From: Pseudomonas fuscovaginae SE-1
Lineage (GTDB): Bacteria; Pseudomonadota; Gammaproteobacteria; Pseudomonadales; Pseudomonadaceae
DNA: 33,859 nucleotides
Direction: 5' to 3'
Assembly (NCBI RefSeq): GCF_000364705.1
Contig: NZ_AQOH01000147.1
Coordinates: forward strand, 1 to 33,859
Made by a program: the position numbers and the translations under genes. Below are positions 24,183 through 32,480 of the stretch, one piece after another (position 1 is the first letter of the stretch; every line of letters begins with the position of its first letter). The notes beneath the pieces were generated by a model. That model worked only from the letters and a program-made list of their open reading frames with translations, was not told the DNA's origin and did not search any database.

Positions 24183-24993
24183 CGTTGTGTTTCCAACGCG
24201 CCATCAGCCGACGCATGGCTTGCCAGACATCCGCCTTGCGCTGCGGCTCGTCCATCAGTAATTCCAGGCCAGGCAGCGCCCAGGCCGAGCCCAGGCCTTC
24301 GACCTGCAGCTCGCGGTTATAGGATTGCGCATCGGCCTCACCGGCAAAACGCACCGCCGGCAGACCGATCAGCCACAGGCAGGCGCACTCGCCCTCTTCC
24401 AGCCGGGCCTGGACGAAGCCCTGGACGAACTCGCGGGCGACATGCGGGCCCTGGTCCAGGTTGCCACGAGCCAGCAGCGGCCAACGTACCGGCTCGCCGA
24501 TGATCTGCGGCGCATCCGGCAGGCCGGCGGCACGCAGCATGTCCTTGAGCAGCAGGTAGGACGGATCGCGGCTCTGGAACGGCTGGCCGGTGACCAGTTC
24601 GACCAGCAGCAGGCAGCGCCCGGCCCGCAGCAGTTGCAGGGAGAAACGCGGCGGCGGCAACACTGGCGCCTTGACCGGTGCGGGCGTCTCCTCTGCCTCG
24701 ACCTTTGGCTTGCTGTCGGCCCGGACGCTCGACGATGGCCGCGGCACTTCGATTTTCGGCCGTTCGGCGGGCCTGGCCGAAGGCTCCACGGCCTTGCGCG
24801 CCTCTGCGGCCGGCGCGACGATCTCGGCCGGGCTCTCGACCAGCGGCTCAGGCTCGACAAACAGCTCCGGGCGCGAGGGCGCGGCGAACGGCAGTTCGGT
24901 GCGGGGCAGCCAATGGACCACCTGCATGGCGGTCAGATAGGCGCGGCGACGGGACTCGATCAACAAGGGGCGGCCATCTTTGGATAGGGTCAA
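24175..24993 (-). CDS. holD: DNA polymerase III psi subunit (HolD-like), long pseudomonad type
   Basis: About 272 residues, twice E. coli HolD (137). The N-terminus RRRAYLTAMQVVHWLPR resembles the chi-binding RRDWQLQQLGITQW of E. coli psi. A low-complexity Pro/Glu/Ala linker (about 45-115) follows. The folded part starts at FSLQLLRAGRCLLLVELV and ends RKADVWQAMRRLMARW, like the ALWQQI end of E. coli psi. Psi ties the clamp-loader to chi and SSB. From memory, a cryptic psi subunit in this position was shown biochemically in P. aeruginosa. The start is uncertain: TTG at 24993 opens the frame, but TTG at 24966/24963 fits better with the -10 box at 25001-25006. Confidence 0.82.
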   Translation of the reverse strand: MTLSKDGRPLLIESRRRAYLTAMQVVHWLPRTELPFAAPSRPELFVEPEPLVESPAEIVAPAAEARKAVEPSARPAERPKIEVPRPSSSVRADSKPKVEAEETPAPVKAPVLPPPRFSLQLLRAGRCLLLVELVTGQPFQSRDPSYLLLKDMLRAAGLPDAPQIIGEPVRWPLLARGNLDQGPHVAREFVQGFVQARLEEGECACLWLIGLPAVRFAGEADAQSYNRELQVEGLGSAWALPGLELLMDEPQRKADVWQAMRRLMARWKHNDE

Positions 24994-25000
24994 GGCGCCG

Positions 25001-25098
25001 ATTCTACCGTCCTTCGGCCAAGATCGCCCGCGGTTGATCGCAATAACCGCGCGCCTCTGATCGCCTGCGGGTCAAGAGGCCGTTTCATGCAGTACAAT
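25001..25098. promoter_or_regulatory. Divergent promoter region of holD and mksFEB
   Basis: On the minus strand TAGAAT (25001-25006 on the plus strand as ATTCTA) is a good -10 for holD, with no matching -35. On the plus strand TACAAT (25093-25098) is a good -10 for mksF, 39 bp before its start, with a poor -35. Between them GATCGCCCGCGG (25022-25033) and GATCGCCTGCGG (25059-25070) are 12-bp direct repeats with one mismatch, and GATCGC occurs a third time at 25036-25041. Confidence 0.45.
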
Positions 25099-25136
25099 CT
25101 CCCCCTTTTTCAATTGCCAATCAGTCGGCCATTCCC

Positions 25137-26417
25137 ATGATCGAACCCAAGCGCGTCCTGCGCGCCCTCGCCGAACACTGGGCACTCCTGGAGCCTCTGT
25201 GCGAACACTTCGACCAAGGCACCATGAGCCTTGGCGAGCTGCGTCAACAGTTGGCCGCCCAGCAACTGGAAAGCACGCCCCAGGACATCACCAGCCTGCT
25301 GGACGTGTGGATCCGCCTCGACATCCTGGTACCGGTGGCGAAAAGCCCGAACCGCTTCGAGCTGAACGCGCAGATCCATGATTTTCTGGCCTACCTGCGC
25401 CGCGAACACCGCCTGGGCCTGTGCCTGGAGATCGAAGCCTACCTGCGCCACCTCGAACGCCTGGCCGGCTACATCCAGGACGCCTTCGAGATTCGCGACG
25501 GCAACGACCTGGCGCGCCAGTTGCGCCTGCTCGACATGCGCGTGCGCGATGTGCTGAAAAAACTCGCCAACGACGAACAGGCCCTGGTCGCCGTGGCCGA
25601 ACGGGCCAAGACCAGCGACCGGCAGATCCCGCTGCGCCAGCGCTATGCCGAGGTCCTGGCGACCTGGGACGAATACGTCGAGCCGATGATCCAGTTGGTG
25701 AACGCCGACGGCGCCTTCGAGCAGGGCGTGCGCAAGGTCGAGAACGTCCTGCTGCGCATGCTCGGCGAACAGCAGCGCCTGGGGCACCTGGTCGACGACG
25801 ACATGCTGCTGCGCACCCACGCACGGATCCTGGAAATGCAGACCAGCGCCCAGCTGACCCTGCGCCACGCCCGTGAACTGCTGTTGCCACTGCGTGAAGA
25901 AGCCCGCCGGCACAACGCCGTGACCCGTGGCGCGGCGCTGGCGCTGTCGGTGATCCGCCGCAAGGGCCTCGATGCCGTGCCGCAAGCCGCCATGCCGATG
26001 TTCACCCGGCCGCAGAGCACCTTCCTCGGCAGTTCCGGCCAGGTCGAGGCCTATGTCTATGCGCTGGCCCGTTTCGAGGCCAAGCCGTCGCGCTTCCCCA
26101 AGGCGCACAAGACAACCCGAGGCGGCGATTCGCCACGGGCGCCGCGCACGGTCAAGGAAATGCTCGAACGCTGCACCGACGCCCTGCCGATGCCGGACCT
26201 GATGAGCTGGCTGCTGGAGCAGGAGCCGGACGGCGCCACCGACGAACTGCTCTACTGGTTCTCGCGCCTGTCGCGGGAGAAGCGTTTCCAGCGCGAGCGT
26301 CTCGAACGCCGCGACTACTACACACAGGAGCACCTGGTCAGCCTGCGCTCCTTCGCCCTGCTCTCGCGTGTCGAAGACAACGCCGAGAATTCCGCGAGCA
26401 CACCTCATGCATCTTGA
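25137..26417 (+). CDS. mksF: Condensin kleisin-like subunit MksF
   Basis: 426 residues. MksF is the MukF-like kleisin of the MksBEF condensin, joining MksB heads and holding MksE dimers. The N-terminal part (about 1-120) looks like a winged-helix: LGELRQQLAAQQLESTPQDITSLLDVWIRLDILVP. A long helical middle with heptad-like Arg/Leu/Glu spacing follows (about 130-300), and the C-terminus is polar. No strong Shine-Dalgarno precedes the ATG. The next gene overlaps its 3' end by 11 bp. The order F-E-B matches the recalled P. aeruginosa operon. I assign by operon context and architecture, not by a catalytic motif, because kleisins have none. Confidence 0.9.
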   Translation: MIEPKRVLRALAEHWALLEPLCEHFDQGTMSLGELRQQLAAQQLESTPQDITSLLDVWIRLDILVPVAKSPNRFELNAQIHDFLAYLRREHRLGLCLEIEAYLRHLERLAGYIQDAFEIRDGNDLARQLRLLDMRVRDVLKKLANDEQALVAVAERAKTSDRQIPLRQRYAEVLATWDEYVEPMIQLVNADGAFEQGVRKVENVLLRMLGEQQRLGHLVDDDMLLRTHARILEMQTSAQLTLRHARELLLPLREEARRHNAVTRGAALALSVIRRKGLDAVPQAAMPMFTRPQSTFLGSSGQVEAYVYALARFEAKPSRFPKAHKTTRGGDSPRAPRTVKEMLERCTDALPMPDLMSWLLEQEPDGATDELLYWFSRLSREKRFQRERLERRDYYTQEHLVSLRSFALLSRVEDNAENSASTPHAS

Positions 26418-27120
26418 TCTTTCCGAACTGTCCCAGCTGGCACCGATCTTTCGCGAGCTGTTCAAGGGTTACCACATCAGCCGCCGCGATCCGGAGCTGT
26501 ATGCCCAACTGTCGAACTGCCAGGACCAGTACCGCACACTGTTCAAGGCCCTGGGCTTCGAACTGGTCTGCGACACCCGCGGCTTCTACTACTTCGTCCC
26601 GGACAACGCCACGGCGCAGGTGAACAAGACCGCCCAGCGCCTGGCGCTGTTCACCTTCATCCTGGTCGAGCACCTGGCCGACCAGGGCCGCGACCCGATC
26701 GCCGTGCTCGACGGAGGCAGCCTCGGCCGCGATGAACTGCCCTCGCTGCTGGAGAAGTACCGCGACCTGTTCGTCCAGGCCGAAGTCACCACCCAGGAGG
26801 AGCTGGAAGAGAAGATCATGCGCCGCATGACCCAACTCGGCTTTGCCCTGGAAGAGCCCGGCCTGTTCCGCTTCCTGCCACCGATGCACCGCTTCCTCGA
26901 CGTCTGCCTGTCGGTCCAGCAGGACCGTGACATGGCCGCCAGCCTGCACAGCGTACTGCCGCTGCCGACGCCGGTGATCGTCGACGAGGACAGCGACGAA
27001 AAACTCCTGGAGACCGACGATCCGCTGGACCTCAGCGAATTCGACGAAAACCGGGAAGAAAGTGAAGAAGAGGCGTTGGCCCGGGCCATCGCCGACGAGC
27101 AACAGGAGATGGATGCATGA
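26407..27120 (+). CDS. mksE: Condensin accessory subunit MksE
   Basis: 237 residues from the ATG at 26407; a GTG at 26368 would add 13 residues inside mksF. It is the MukE-like winged-helix partner of MksF. The sequence has FRELFKGYHISRRDPELYAQL at the start, a helix-strand middle (FELVCDTRGFYYFVPD) and an acidic tail rich in Asp/Glu (VDEDSDEK onward). MksE dimers bind MksF and modulate DNA binding. Start and stop overlap both neighbours (11 bp with mksF, 4 bp with mksB), so the three proteins should be made in a coupled ratio. Confidence 0.9.
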   Translation: MHLDLSELSQLAPIFRELFKGYHISRRDPELYAQLSNCQDQYRTLFKALGFELVCDTRGFYYFVPDNATAQVNKTAQRLALFTFILVEHLADQGRDPIAVLDGGSLGRDELPSLLEKYRDLFVQAEVTTQEELEEKIMRRMTQLGFALEEPGLFRFLPPMHRFLDVCLSVQQDRDMAASLHSVLPLPTPVIVDEDSDEKLLETDDPLDLSEFDENREESEEEALARAIADEQQEMDA

Positions 27121-29957
27121 GCCAGGAACGCTACGGCATTCGCCGCTTCGCCCTGTTGAACACCGCCGGCTACAGCCTCGGGCTGTTCCCGCTGGAAAAC
27201 CCGCTGTCGGTGTACGGGGCGAACAACCTCGGCAAGTCGGCGTCGATCAACGCCCTGCAGTTCCCGATCCTGGCGCGCATGTCCGACATGAGCTTCGGCA
27301 AGTACAGCCTGGAGCAGTCGCGCCGCTTCTACTTCGCCAGCGACACCAGCTACATCCTCGTCGAAGTCTCGCTGCCCCACGGCCCGCACGTGATCGGTGT
27401 GGTCGGTCGCGGTCCGGGCGGCGGCTTCGGTCACCAGTTCTTCGCCTATGCCGGGCAGTTGGACCTGGCGCACTACCAGAAGGACGACACCTGCCTGCGC
27501 CAGAAGGAGCTGTTCAACAACCTCGAGCGCAACGGCCTGAAAGCCTACGAACTCAAGCCCGACGAGCTGCGCCGGTTGCTGGTGGGCGGGCACACCTCGA
27601 TCCCGCTGGACCTGACCCTGATCCCGCTGCGCTCGACCAGCGAGCAGAGCCTGAAGACCTTCCGCGCGCTGTTCATCAACCTGCTGCACATGCGCGAAAT
27701 CACCGCGGCCAAGCTCAAGCAGCTGTTCCTCGATGCCTTCGAGCACAGCCTGCGTTCCGGCAGCGTCGACTACATCGCCGCCTGCGAGGAAGCGTTCCGC
27801 GACGTGCGGCGCATGGAACAGGACTACAACTCGCTGGTCGCCGCCGGCCCGCTGGTCGAGGCGCTGGCCGCCGGGGTACGCCAGCGTGACGTGCTGCGCG
27901 GCAAGCTGCACCGCATCTCGCCGCTGCTGGACTCGCTGCTGGGCACCTGGTCGGACTACGCCACGGCGCGCAAGGAAGAGCTGGTGATCCAGTCCGAGCA
28001 CTACCGCCGGGAACAGGACGCGCTGCAGAACGACCAGCGCGGCAGCACCCAGGAGCTGATGCGCCTGGAGCGGGAAATCAGCGGTATCCAGCGCTGGCTC
28101 GGCGAGCTGTCGGTGCTCAAGCACCGCTTTGCCCTGGTCGACGACGTCAAGGTGCTGGAACAGCAACTGCTGGCCGCCAAGGATGCCCACGACGAACTCG
28201 CCGGCGCCCTGGCACAGTCCCGCCAGTTCAGCGCCGAGGACCTGGAAGAGCGCCTGCGCGATCTGGAAAAACGCCTGAAGTCGGTCAAGCAGCAACTCGA
28301 TCACGCCGACAACAACAGCTATGCCCGCCTGCGCGAAGAGTTCTCGCAACAGGACGTCGAGCGCCTGATGCGTCTGTTCAACAGTTCGCTGTTCAGCCTG
28401 CCGCTGGGCGAACATGGCATCGCCCTGGATGACGACGGCGAGTGGGTCAAGTCGCTGGAACTGATCCTCGACGGCTTCAAGGGCGAGCGTTTCGTCGCCC
28501 CGGGCCTGTCCATCGACCTGTCGCATATCGAACCGCCGGCCTTGCAGGCCCTGGCCGACCGCGCCGCCCTGCGCGACCAGAAGGAGCGCCTGGAGAAGGA
28601 GCTCAAGCAACTCAAGACCCAGCAGGCCGTGGCCGCCGACCGCGCGGCGAGCAAATCGCAGACCGAAGCGCTGTACCAGCAGGTGCTGGATGCGCAGAAG
28701 GCGCTGGAAGACTTCCGCCGCGCCGAAACGTTGTCCGCCGAAGAGCCCGAAAAACTCGAGCAACTGGCGCAGATGGAGGCCGCCCAGGACGAGCTCAAGC
28801 GCTCCAGCGACGCTTTCACCGAACGTGTCCAGCAACTGTCGGCCAAGCTGCAACTGGTCGGCCGGCAGATCGGCGACATGGAGGCCAAGCAACGCACCCT
28901 CGACGATGCCCTGCGTCGTCGGCAACTGCTGCCGGCGGACCTGCCGTTCGGTACGCCGTTCATGGAACCGATCGACGACTCCATGGACAACCTGCTGCCG
29001 CTGCTCAACGACTATCAGGACAGCTGGCAGGGCCTGCAGCGGGTCGACGGGCAGATCGAGGCGCTGTATGCCCAGGTCCGCCTCAAGGGCGTGGCCAAGT
29101 TCGACAGCGAAGACGACGTCGAGCGTCGCCTGCAACTGCTGATAAACGCCTACGACCATCGCACCGACGAAGCCCTGACACTGGGCAAGGCCCGTCGTGC
29201 GGCAGTCACCGACATCGCCCGGACCCTGCGCAACATTCGCAGCGACTACGACAGCCTCGAACACCAGCTGGCGCTGTTCAACCGCGAGATCAACAAGCGC
29301 CAGGTGTCCAACCTGCAGAGCTTCCGTATCGTCCTGGCGCCGAACAAGGAAGCGCTCAAGCACATCGACCAGATCATCCACAGCGCCGGCCAGTACGAGG
29401 AAGGCGAGACCCTGTCGGTGTTCGACCTGACCCAGAGTGCCGAGCAGGACAACAAGAACGAAGAGGCCAAGGAATACCTGGCCCGCCTGGTCGCGGCCAA
29501 CCACAACCAGCTGGGCCTCAAGGACCTGTTCGAACTGGCGTTCGAAATCACCAAGGTCCATGGCCAGCCGGTGATCCACACCGACATCGATGGCGCGGCG
29601 TCCAACGGCACCACCATGACCATCAAGGCGCTGACCAACATGTACCTGTTGCTGCACCTGATGGACCGCGACCTGGCCGGGCGTGTCCGGTTACCGTACT
29701 ACCTCGACGAGGCGGCGGACATCGACGAACGCAACCAGGCGGCGCTGCTGGAGACCAGTCTGCAACTGGGCTTCGTGCCGATCCTGGCGAGCGTGAAGCC
29801 GCAGGTCTCGGCCCATGTGGCCATCGACCTGGAAGGCGGCAGCGGCCCGAACGGGATCTATATCGACGAAGCGGACTGGAAGTACATCCGTCGCCTGGAT
29901 CAGGTTCGGGCCACGCTGAACAGCGAAGCCGCTGAGCCGGAACTGGACGAGGCCTGA
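27117..29957 (+). CDS. mksB: Condensin SMC-like ATPase MksB
   Basis: 946 residues, about the size recalled for Pseudomonas MksB and smaller than MukB (1486). The N-terminal ATPase half has Walker A GANNLGKS (34-41). Two long heptad coiled coils follow (roughly 270-400 and 500-640) around a hinge-like middle. The C-terminal half has Walker B-like YYLDEAADID (about 861-870). It is the ATP-driven DNA-organising subunit of a second condensin, acting beside SMC-ScpAB in chromosome structure and segregation. AGGAGA lies 7-8 nt before the ATG. No MksG (nuclease) gene follows, so this is the chromosomal type, not the plasmid-defence MksBEFG/Wadjet type. Confidence 0.94.
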   Translation: MSQERYGIRRFALLNTAGYSLGLFPLENPLSVYGANNLGKSASINALQFPILARMSDMSFGKYSLEQSRRFYFASDTSYILVEVSLPHGPHVIGVVGRGPGGGFGHQFFAYAGQLDLAHYQKDDTCLRQKELFNNLERNGLKAYELKPDELRRLLVGGHTSIPLDLTLIPLRSTSEQSLKTFRALFINLLHMREITAAKLKQLFLDAFEHSLRSGSVDYIAACEEAFRDVRRMEQDYNSLVAAGPLVEALAAGVRQRDVLRGKLHRISPLLDSLLGTWSDYATARKEELVIQSEHYRREQDALQNDQRGSTQELMRLEREISGIQRWLGELSVLKHRFALVDDVKVLEQQLLAAKDAHDELAGALAQSRQFSAEDLEERLRDLEKRLKSVKQQLDHADNNSYARLREEFSQQDVERLMRLFNSSLFSLPLGEHGIALDDDGEWVKSLELILDGFKGERFVAPGLSIDLSHIEPPALQALADRAALRDQKERLEKELKQLKTQQAVAADRAASKSQTEALYQQVLDAQKALEDFRRAETLSAEEPEKLEQLAQMEAAQDELKRSSDAFTERVQQLSAKLQLVGRQIGDMEAKQRTLDDALRRRQLLPADLPFGTPFMEPIDDSMDNLLPLLNDYQDSWQGLQRVDGQIEALYAQVRLKGVAKFDSEDDVERRLQLLINAYDHRTDEALTLGKARRAAVTDIARTLRNIRSDYDSLEHQLALFNREINKRQVSNLQSFRIVLAPNKEALKHIDQIIHSAGQYEEGETLSVFDLTQSAEQDNKNEEAKEYLARLVAANHNQLGLKDLFELAFEITKVHGQPVIHTDIDGAASNGTTMTIKALTNMYLLLHLMDRDLAGRVRLPYYLDEAADIDERNQAALLETSLQLGFVPILASVKPQVSAHVAIDLEGGSGPNGIYIDEADWKYIRRLDQVRATLNSEAAEPELDEA

Positions 29958-29970
29958 TTCCACGGGCTGT

Positions 29971-30010
29971 AAACAAAAACGCCGCGATCCGATGATCGCG
30001 GCTTTTTTTT
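29971..30010 (+). terminator. Strong intrinsic terminator of the mksFEB operon
   Basis: The 9-bp stem GCCGCGATC (29981-29989) / GATCGCGGC (29994-30002) has a 4-nt loop and is followed by T8 (30003-30010). A5 precedes it, so it may also work for minus-strand transcripts. It is 24 bp after the mksB stop. Confidence 0.95.
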
Positions 30011-30032
30011 GCCTTGGATTTGTGGTGGGTTC

Positions 30033-30124
30033 TTCGCGGATGAATCCGGCTCCCACGGGATTTGCGTCGTACTAATGATGTTTGTACAACCACAATCCCT
30101 GTGGGAGCCGGATTCATCCGCGAA
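30033..30124. repeat. REP doublet (REPIN-like) between mksB and the MCE gene
   Basis: TTCGCGGATGAATCCGGCTCCCAC (24 bp, 30033-30056) recurs as its exact reverse complement at the right end (30101-30124), extended by an imperfect GGGAT/ATCCC. The 44 bp between are AT-richer (ACTAATGATGTTTGTACAAC). This is the inverted REP pair organisation of REPINs, which are moved by a RAYT transposase elsewhere in the genome. It lies between the convergent ends of mksB and the MCE gene. Confidence 0.85.
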
Positions 30125-30128
30125 CAGG

Positions 30129-30176
30129 CCTCCACAGGCCTCCACAGTCCTCCACAGTCCTCCACAGTCCTCCAGG
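30129..30176. repeat. 10-bp tandem repeat, about 4.8 copies
   Basis: CCTCCACAGG (30129-30138) is followed by three CCTCCACAGT units (30139-30168) and a partial CCTCCAGG (30169-30176), ending at the stop codon of the MCE gene. Such short arrays vary in copy number through replication slippage. There is no spacer structure, so it is not a CRISPR. Confidence 0.9.
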
Positions 30177-32480
30177 TTATTTACCCAGCGGGATCTTCGG
30201 CGCCCAGGTCAGCCATTCATCCTCGGACTTGTCGAACAGCGCGAAGGTCTGCTGCGGCCGTGCCGCCGCGCCCATCCGTTCACCTTCCGGCGTGGCGAAG
30301 GCGATGCCGCCCTGGATCAGGGTCTCCAACGACTCGGTGCGTACCGTCGCGCCCTTGAACAGGCTCACATCGAAACCGAAACCACTGCTGTTCCAGAAGC
30401 GACTGCCCGTACGCACCAGAGGCGCATAACGCGGTTCGATCAGGATATGGATCAACACCCGGTCACCGGTCGCGCCCAGCTCATAGCCGGTGACCTTGCC
30501 CACCGCCACTTCGCGATAGGTCACCGGAACACCTTCCTTCAGCGAACCCCGACGCGGCGCACTCAGGGTCAGGCTCAGGCCAGCTTCGGCCACCTGCGCC
30601 TCGGGTGGCTGCTTGAGAGCGACAAAATTCGTCTGCGCCCCCTGCTTCTTCGTCGCCGGCTGAACCTCGATGTACTGCCCGGTCACCAGGGTTTCCAGGT
30701 TGGCGGTCTTGATCAGGCCCAGTTCCGGCTTGACCACCCAGAACAGGCTACCGGCCCGCGCAATCTTCTCCGGTACTTCGGTGATTCGTGCCGAAAGCAG
30801 CACCGACTGCAGATCATCGCTGAGGTCGACACTTTCGATCTTGCCGACATCCAACCCCTTGAAACGAACGGGTGTGCCTGGACGCAAGCCGTCGGCGCGA
30901 TCAACCCGGATGCTGATCAGCGTGCCCTGCTGCTCGGCAGCCTCGTGATTGGGGAACAGGCGGAAACGCGGAATCTTCCGTTTCAGAGGGGCTTTCTCGC
31001 GCAGGGTCTCGAAGGCGATACCTCCGGCAATGAGGGTCTGCAACGACTCGCTCTTGACCTGGATACCACCGGTGAGGCCGCCGGTCAGGGTAATGCCGCT
31101 GACATTCCAGAAACGTGTCGAGCCGTTGACCAGCCCTTCGTACTCTTTTTCGATGTGGACGCCGATCACCACCTGCTTGCGATCACGGGAGAACTGGTAG
31201 CTCTGCACCGAACCGACCTTGACCTGCTTGTAGAGAATCGGGCTGCCGACCTCCAGCGAACCGAGGTTGTCGGTGAACAGCACCAGGTGCAGGCCGGGCG
31301 AGCGCAGGTCGAGCGGCGGTGCCTTGGCCCTCGCCTCGAACTCGCGCTGTGGACGACCGCCCTTGTCACCCGGCCGCACAGCAATGTAGTTACCCTTCAC
31401 CAGCGCTTCCAGGCCGGTGATCCCGGCCAGGGAAATCGACGGTTTGACCACCCAGAACTGCGTGCCGTCCACGAGGTAGTCCTCGGCCAGCGGGTCGAGG
31501 GTGAGTTCGGCATTGGCGCTGGTCAGGTCGGGATCGATCTTCAGAGTTTTCAGGCTACCGACCTGGATGCCCTTGTACATCACCGGTGTGCGGCCAGCCT
31601 GCAGGCCTTCGAAGTCGCTGAGCTTGACCTTCACCCGAATCCCCGCCTGGGCCGCATCGAAGTCTTCGTAGAGACGGAACGGCAGGCTCGGGTCGGTGGG
31701 CGGGCTGTCCTTGCGGTTCTCCGGAGTGGCGAAGGCAATACCGCCGGCGACGATGCTGGCCAGGGACTCGCTACGCAGCTTCACTCCCGACAGGTTGGCG
31801 TCGATGCTGATGCCACTGGCGTTCCAGAAACGCGTGTGCTTGCGCACCAGGTTGGCATAGGCCGGCTCGATGAAGACCTTCAACTCGACCATGTTCTGGT
31901 CCGGGGACAGTGCATAGCTTTTGATCTGACCGACCTGGATCTGCTTGTAGAACACCGGGCTGCCGCGGTTCAGCGAGCCCAGTCGGTCGGCCTTGATGGT
32001 GATGTGCAGGCCGGGCTTGAGGTCCGAGAGCGGAGGTTCCTCGGACAGTGCCTTGAACTTGCGCGCGGGCTCGCCATCGCCCGGACTGACGGCGATGTAG
32101 TTGCCCGAGACCAGGGTTTCCAGGCCGGTGATACCGGCCAGCGAGACATTCGGCTTGACCAGCCAGAAGCGGGTATTGGTACGCAGGGACGATTCGACAT
32201 CCTTGTTCATTTCGATGGTGACGTTCACACCCTTGGTGCTGCCTTCTGTGTCCAGGGCCAAGGCCTTGACCTTGCCGATCGGCATGCCCTTGTAAACGAC
32301 TTCGGTCTTGTTGGCCTGGATGCCCTGGCCGCTCTCGAAACGCACCTGGATTTCGATACCGGTCTGGTTGTAGGCCCGCCAGCCGAGCCAGCCGCCGATG
32401 ATCAGGGCGATCAGTGGCAGAACCCAGATAGCCGACCAGTTCGATGCCGGGCGGGTTTTGGCTTTTGGCAGATCACTCAT
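30177..32480 (-). CDS. letB: Six-MCE-domain intermembrane lipid transport protein (LetB/PqiB family)
   Basis: 767 residues. One N-terminal membrane helix (about 16-36, AIWVLPLIALIIGGW) is followed by six MlaD/MCE domains at about 41-133, 157-252, 280-370, 396-491, 519-608 and 634-732. They alternate in type: odd ones have VYKG/MYKG/RFKG and FWVVKP, even ones FYKQ/LYKQ/TYRE and RFWN-SG. E. coli PqiB has three such domains and LetB (YebT) seven, so this is an intermediate. Stacked MCE rings form a tunnel through the periplasm that moves lipids between membranes. The start overlaps the preceding gene by 8 bp (ATGAGTGA). No pqiC gene follows, so it resembles LetAB more than PqiABC. Symbol by resemblance. 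Confidence 0.92.
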   Translation of the reverse strand: MSDLPKAKTRPASNWSAIWVLPLIALIIGGWLGWRAYNQTGIEIQVRFESGQGIQANKTEVVYKGMPIGKVKALALDTEGSTKGVNVTIEMNKDVESSLRTNTRFWLVKPNVSLAGITGLETLVSGNYIAVSPGDGEPARKFKALSEEPPLSDLKPGLHITIKADRLGSLNRGSPVFYKQIQVGQIKSYALSPDQNMVELKVFIEPAYANLVRKHTRFWNASGISIDANLSGVKLRSESLASIVAGGIAFATPENRKDSPPTDPSLPFRLYEDFDAAQAGIRVKVKLSDFEGLQAGRTPVMYKGIQVGSLKTLKIDPDLTSANAELTLDPLAEDYLVDGTQFWVVKPSISLAGITGLEALVKGNYIAVRPGDKGGRPQREFEARAKAPPLDLRSPGLHLVLFTDNLGSLEVGSPILYKQVKVGSVQSYQFSRDRKQVVIGVHIEKEYEGLVNGSTRFWNVSGITLTGGLTGGIQVKSESLQTLIAGGIAFETLREKAPLKRKIPRFRLFPNHEAAEQQGTLISIRVDRADGLRPGTPVRFKGLDVGKIESVDLSDDLQSVLLSARITEVPEKIARAGSLFWVVKPELGLIKTANLETLVTGQYIEVQPATKKQGAQTNFVALKQPPEAQVAEAGLSLTLSAPRRGSLKEGVPVTYREVAVGKVTGYELGATGDRVLIHILIEPRYAPLVRTGSRFWNSSGFGFDVSLFKGATVRTESLETLIQGGIAFATPEGERMGAAARPQQTFALFDKSEDEWLTWAPKIPLGK

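Noticed and set aside
26589..29657. Very long open frame on the minus strand across mksB
   Set aside because: It lies antisense to a gene with clear Walker motifs and operon structure. Long antisense frames are common in high-GC DNA, and its translation is low-complexity (Gln, Val, Leu, His) without domains.
25137..29957. Wadjet/JetABCD plasmid-defence system
   Set aside because: Only the F, E and B components are present. No MksG/JetD gene lies on either side, so chromosomal MksBEF is the better call.
30129..30176. CRISPR-like array
   Set aside because: The units are 10 bp and directly joined, with no spacers and no cas genes.
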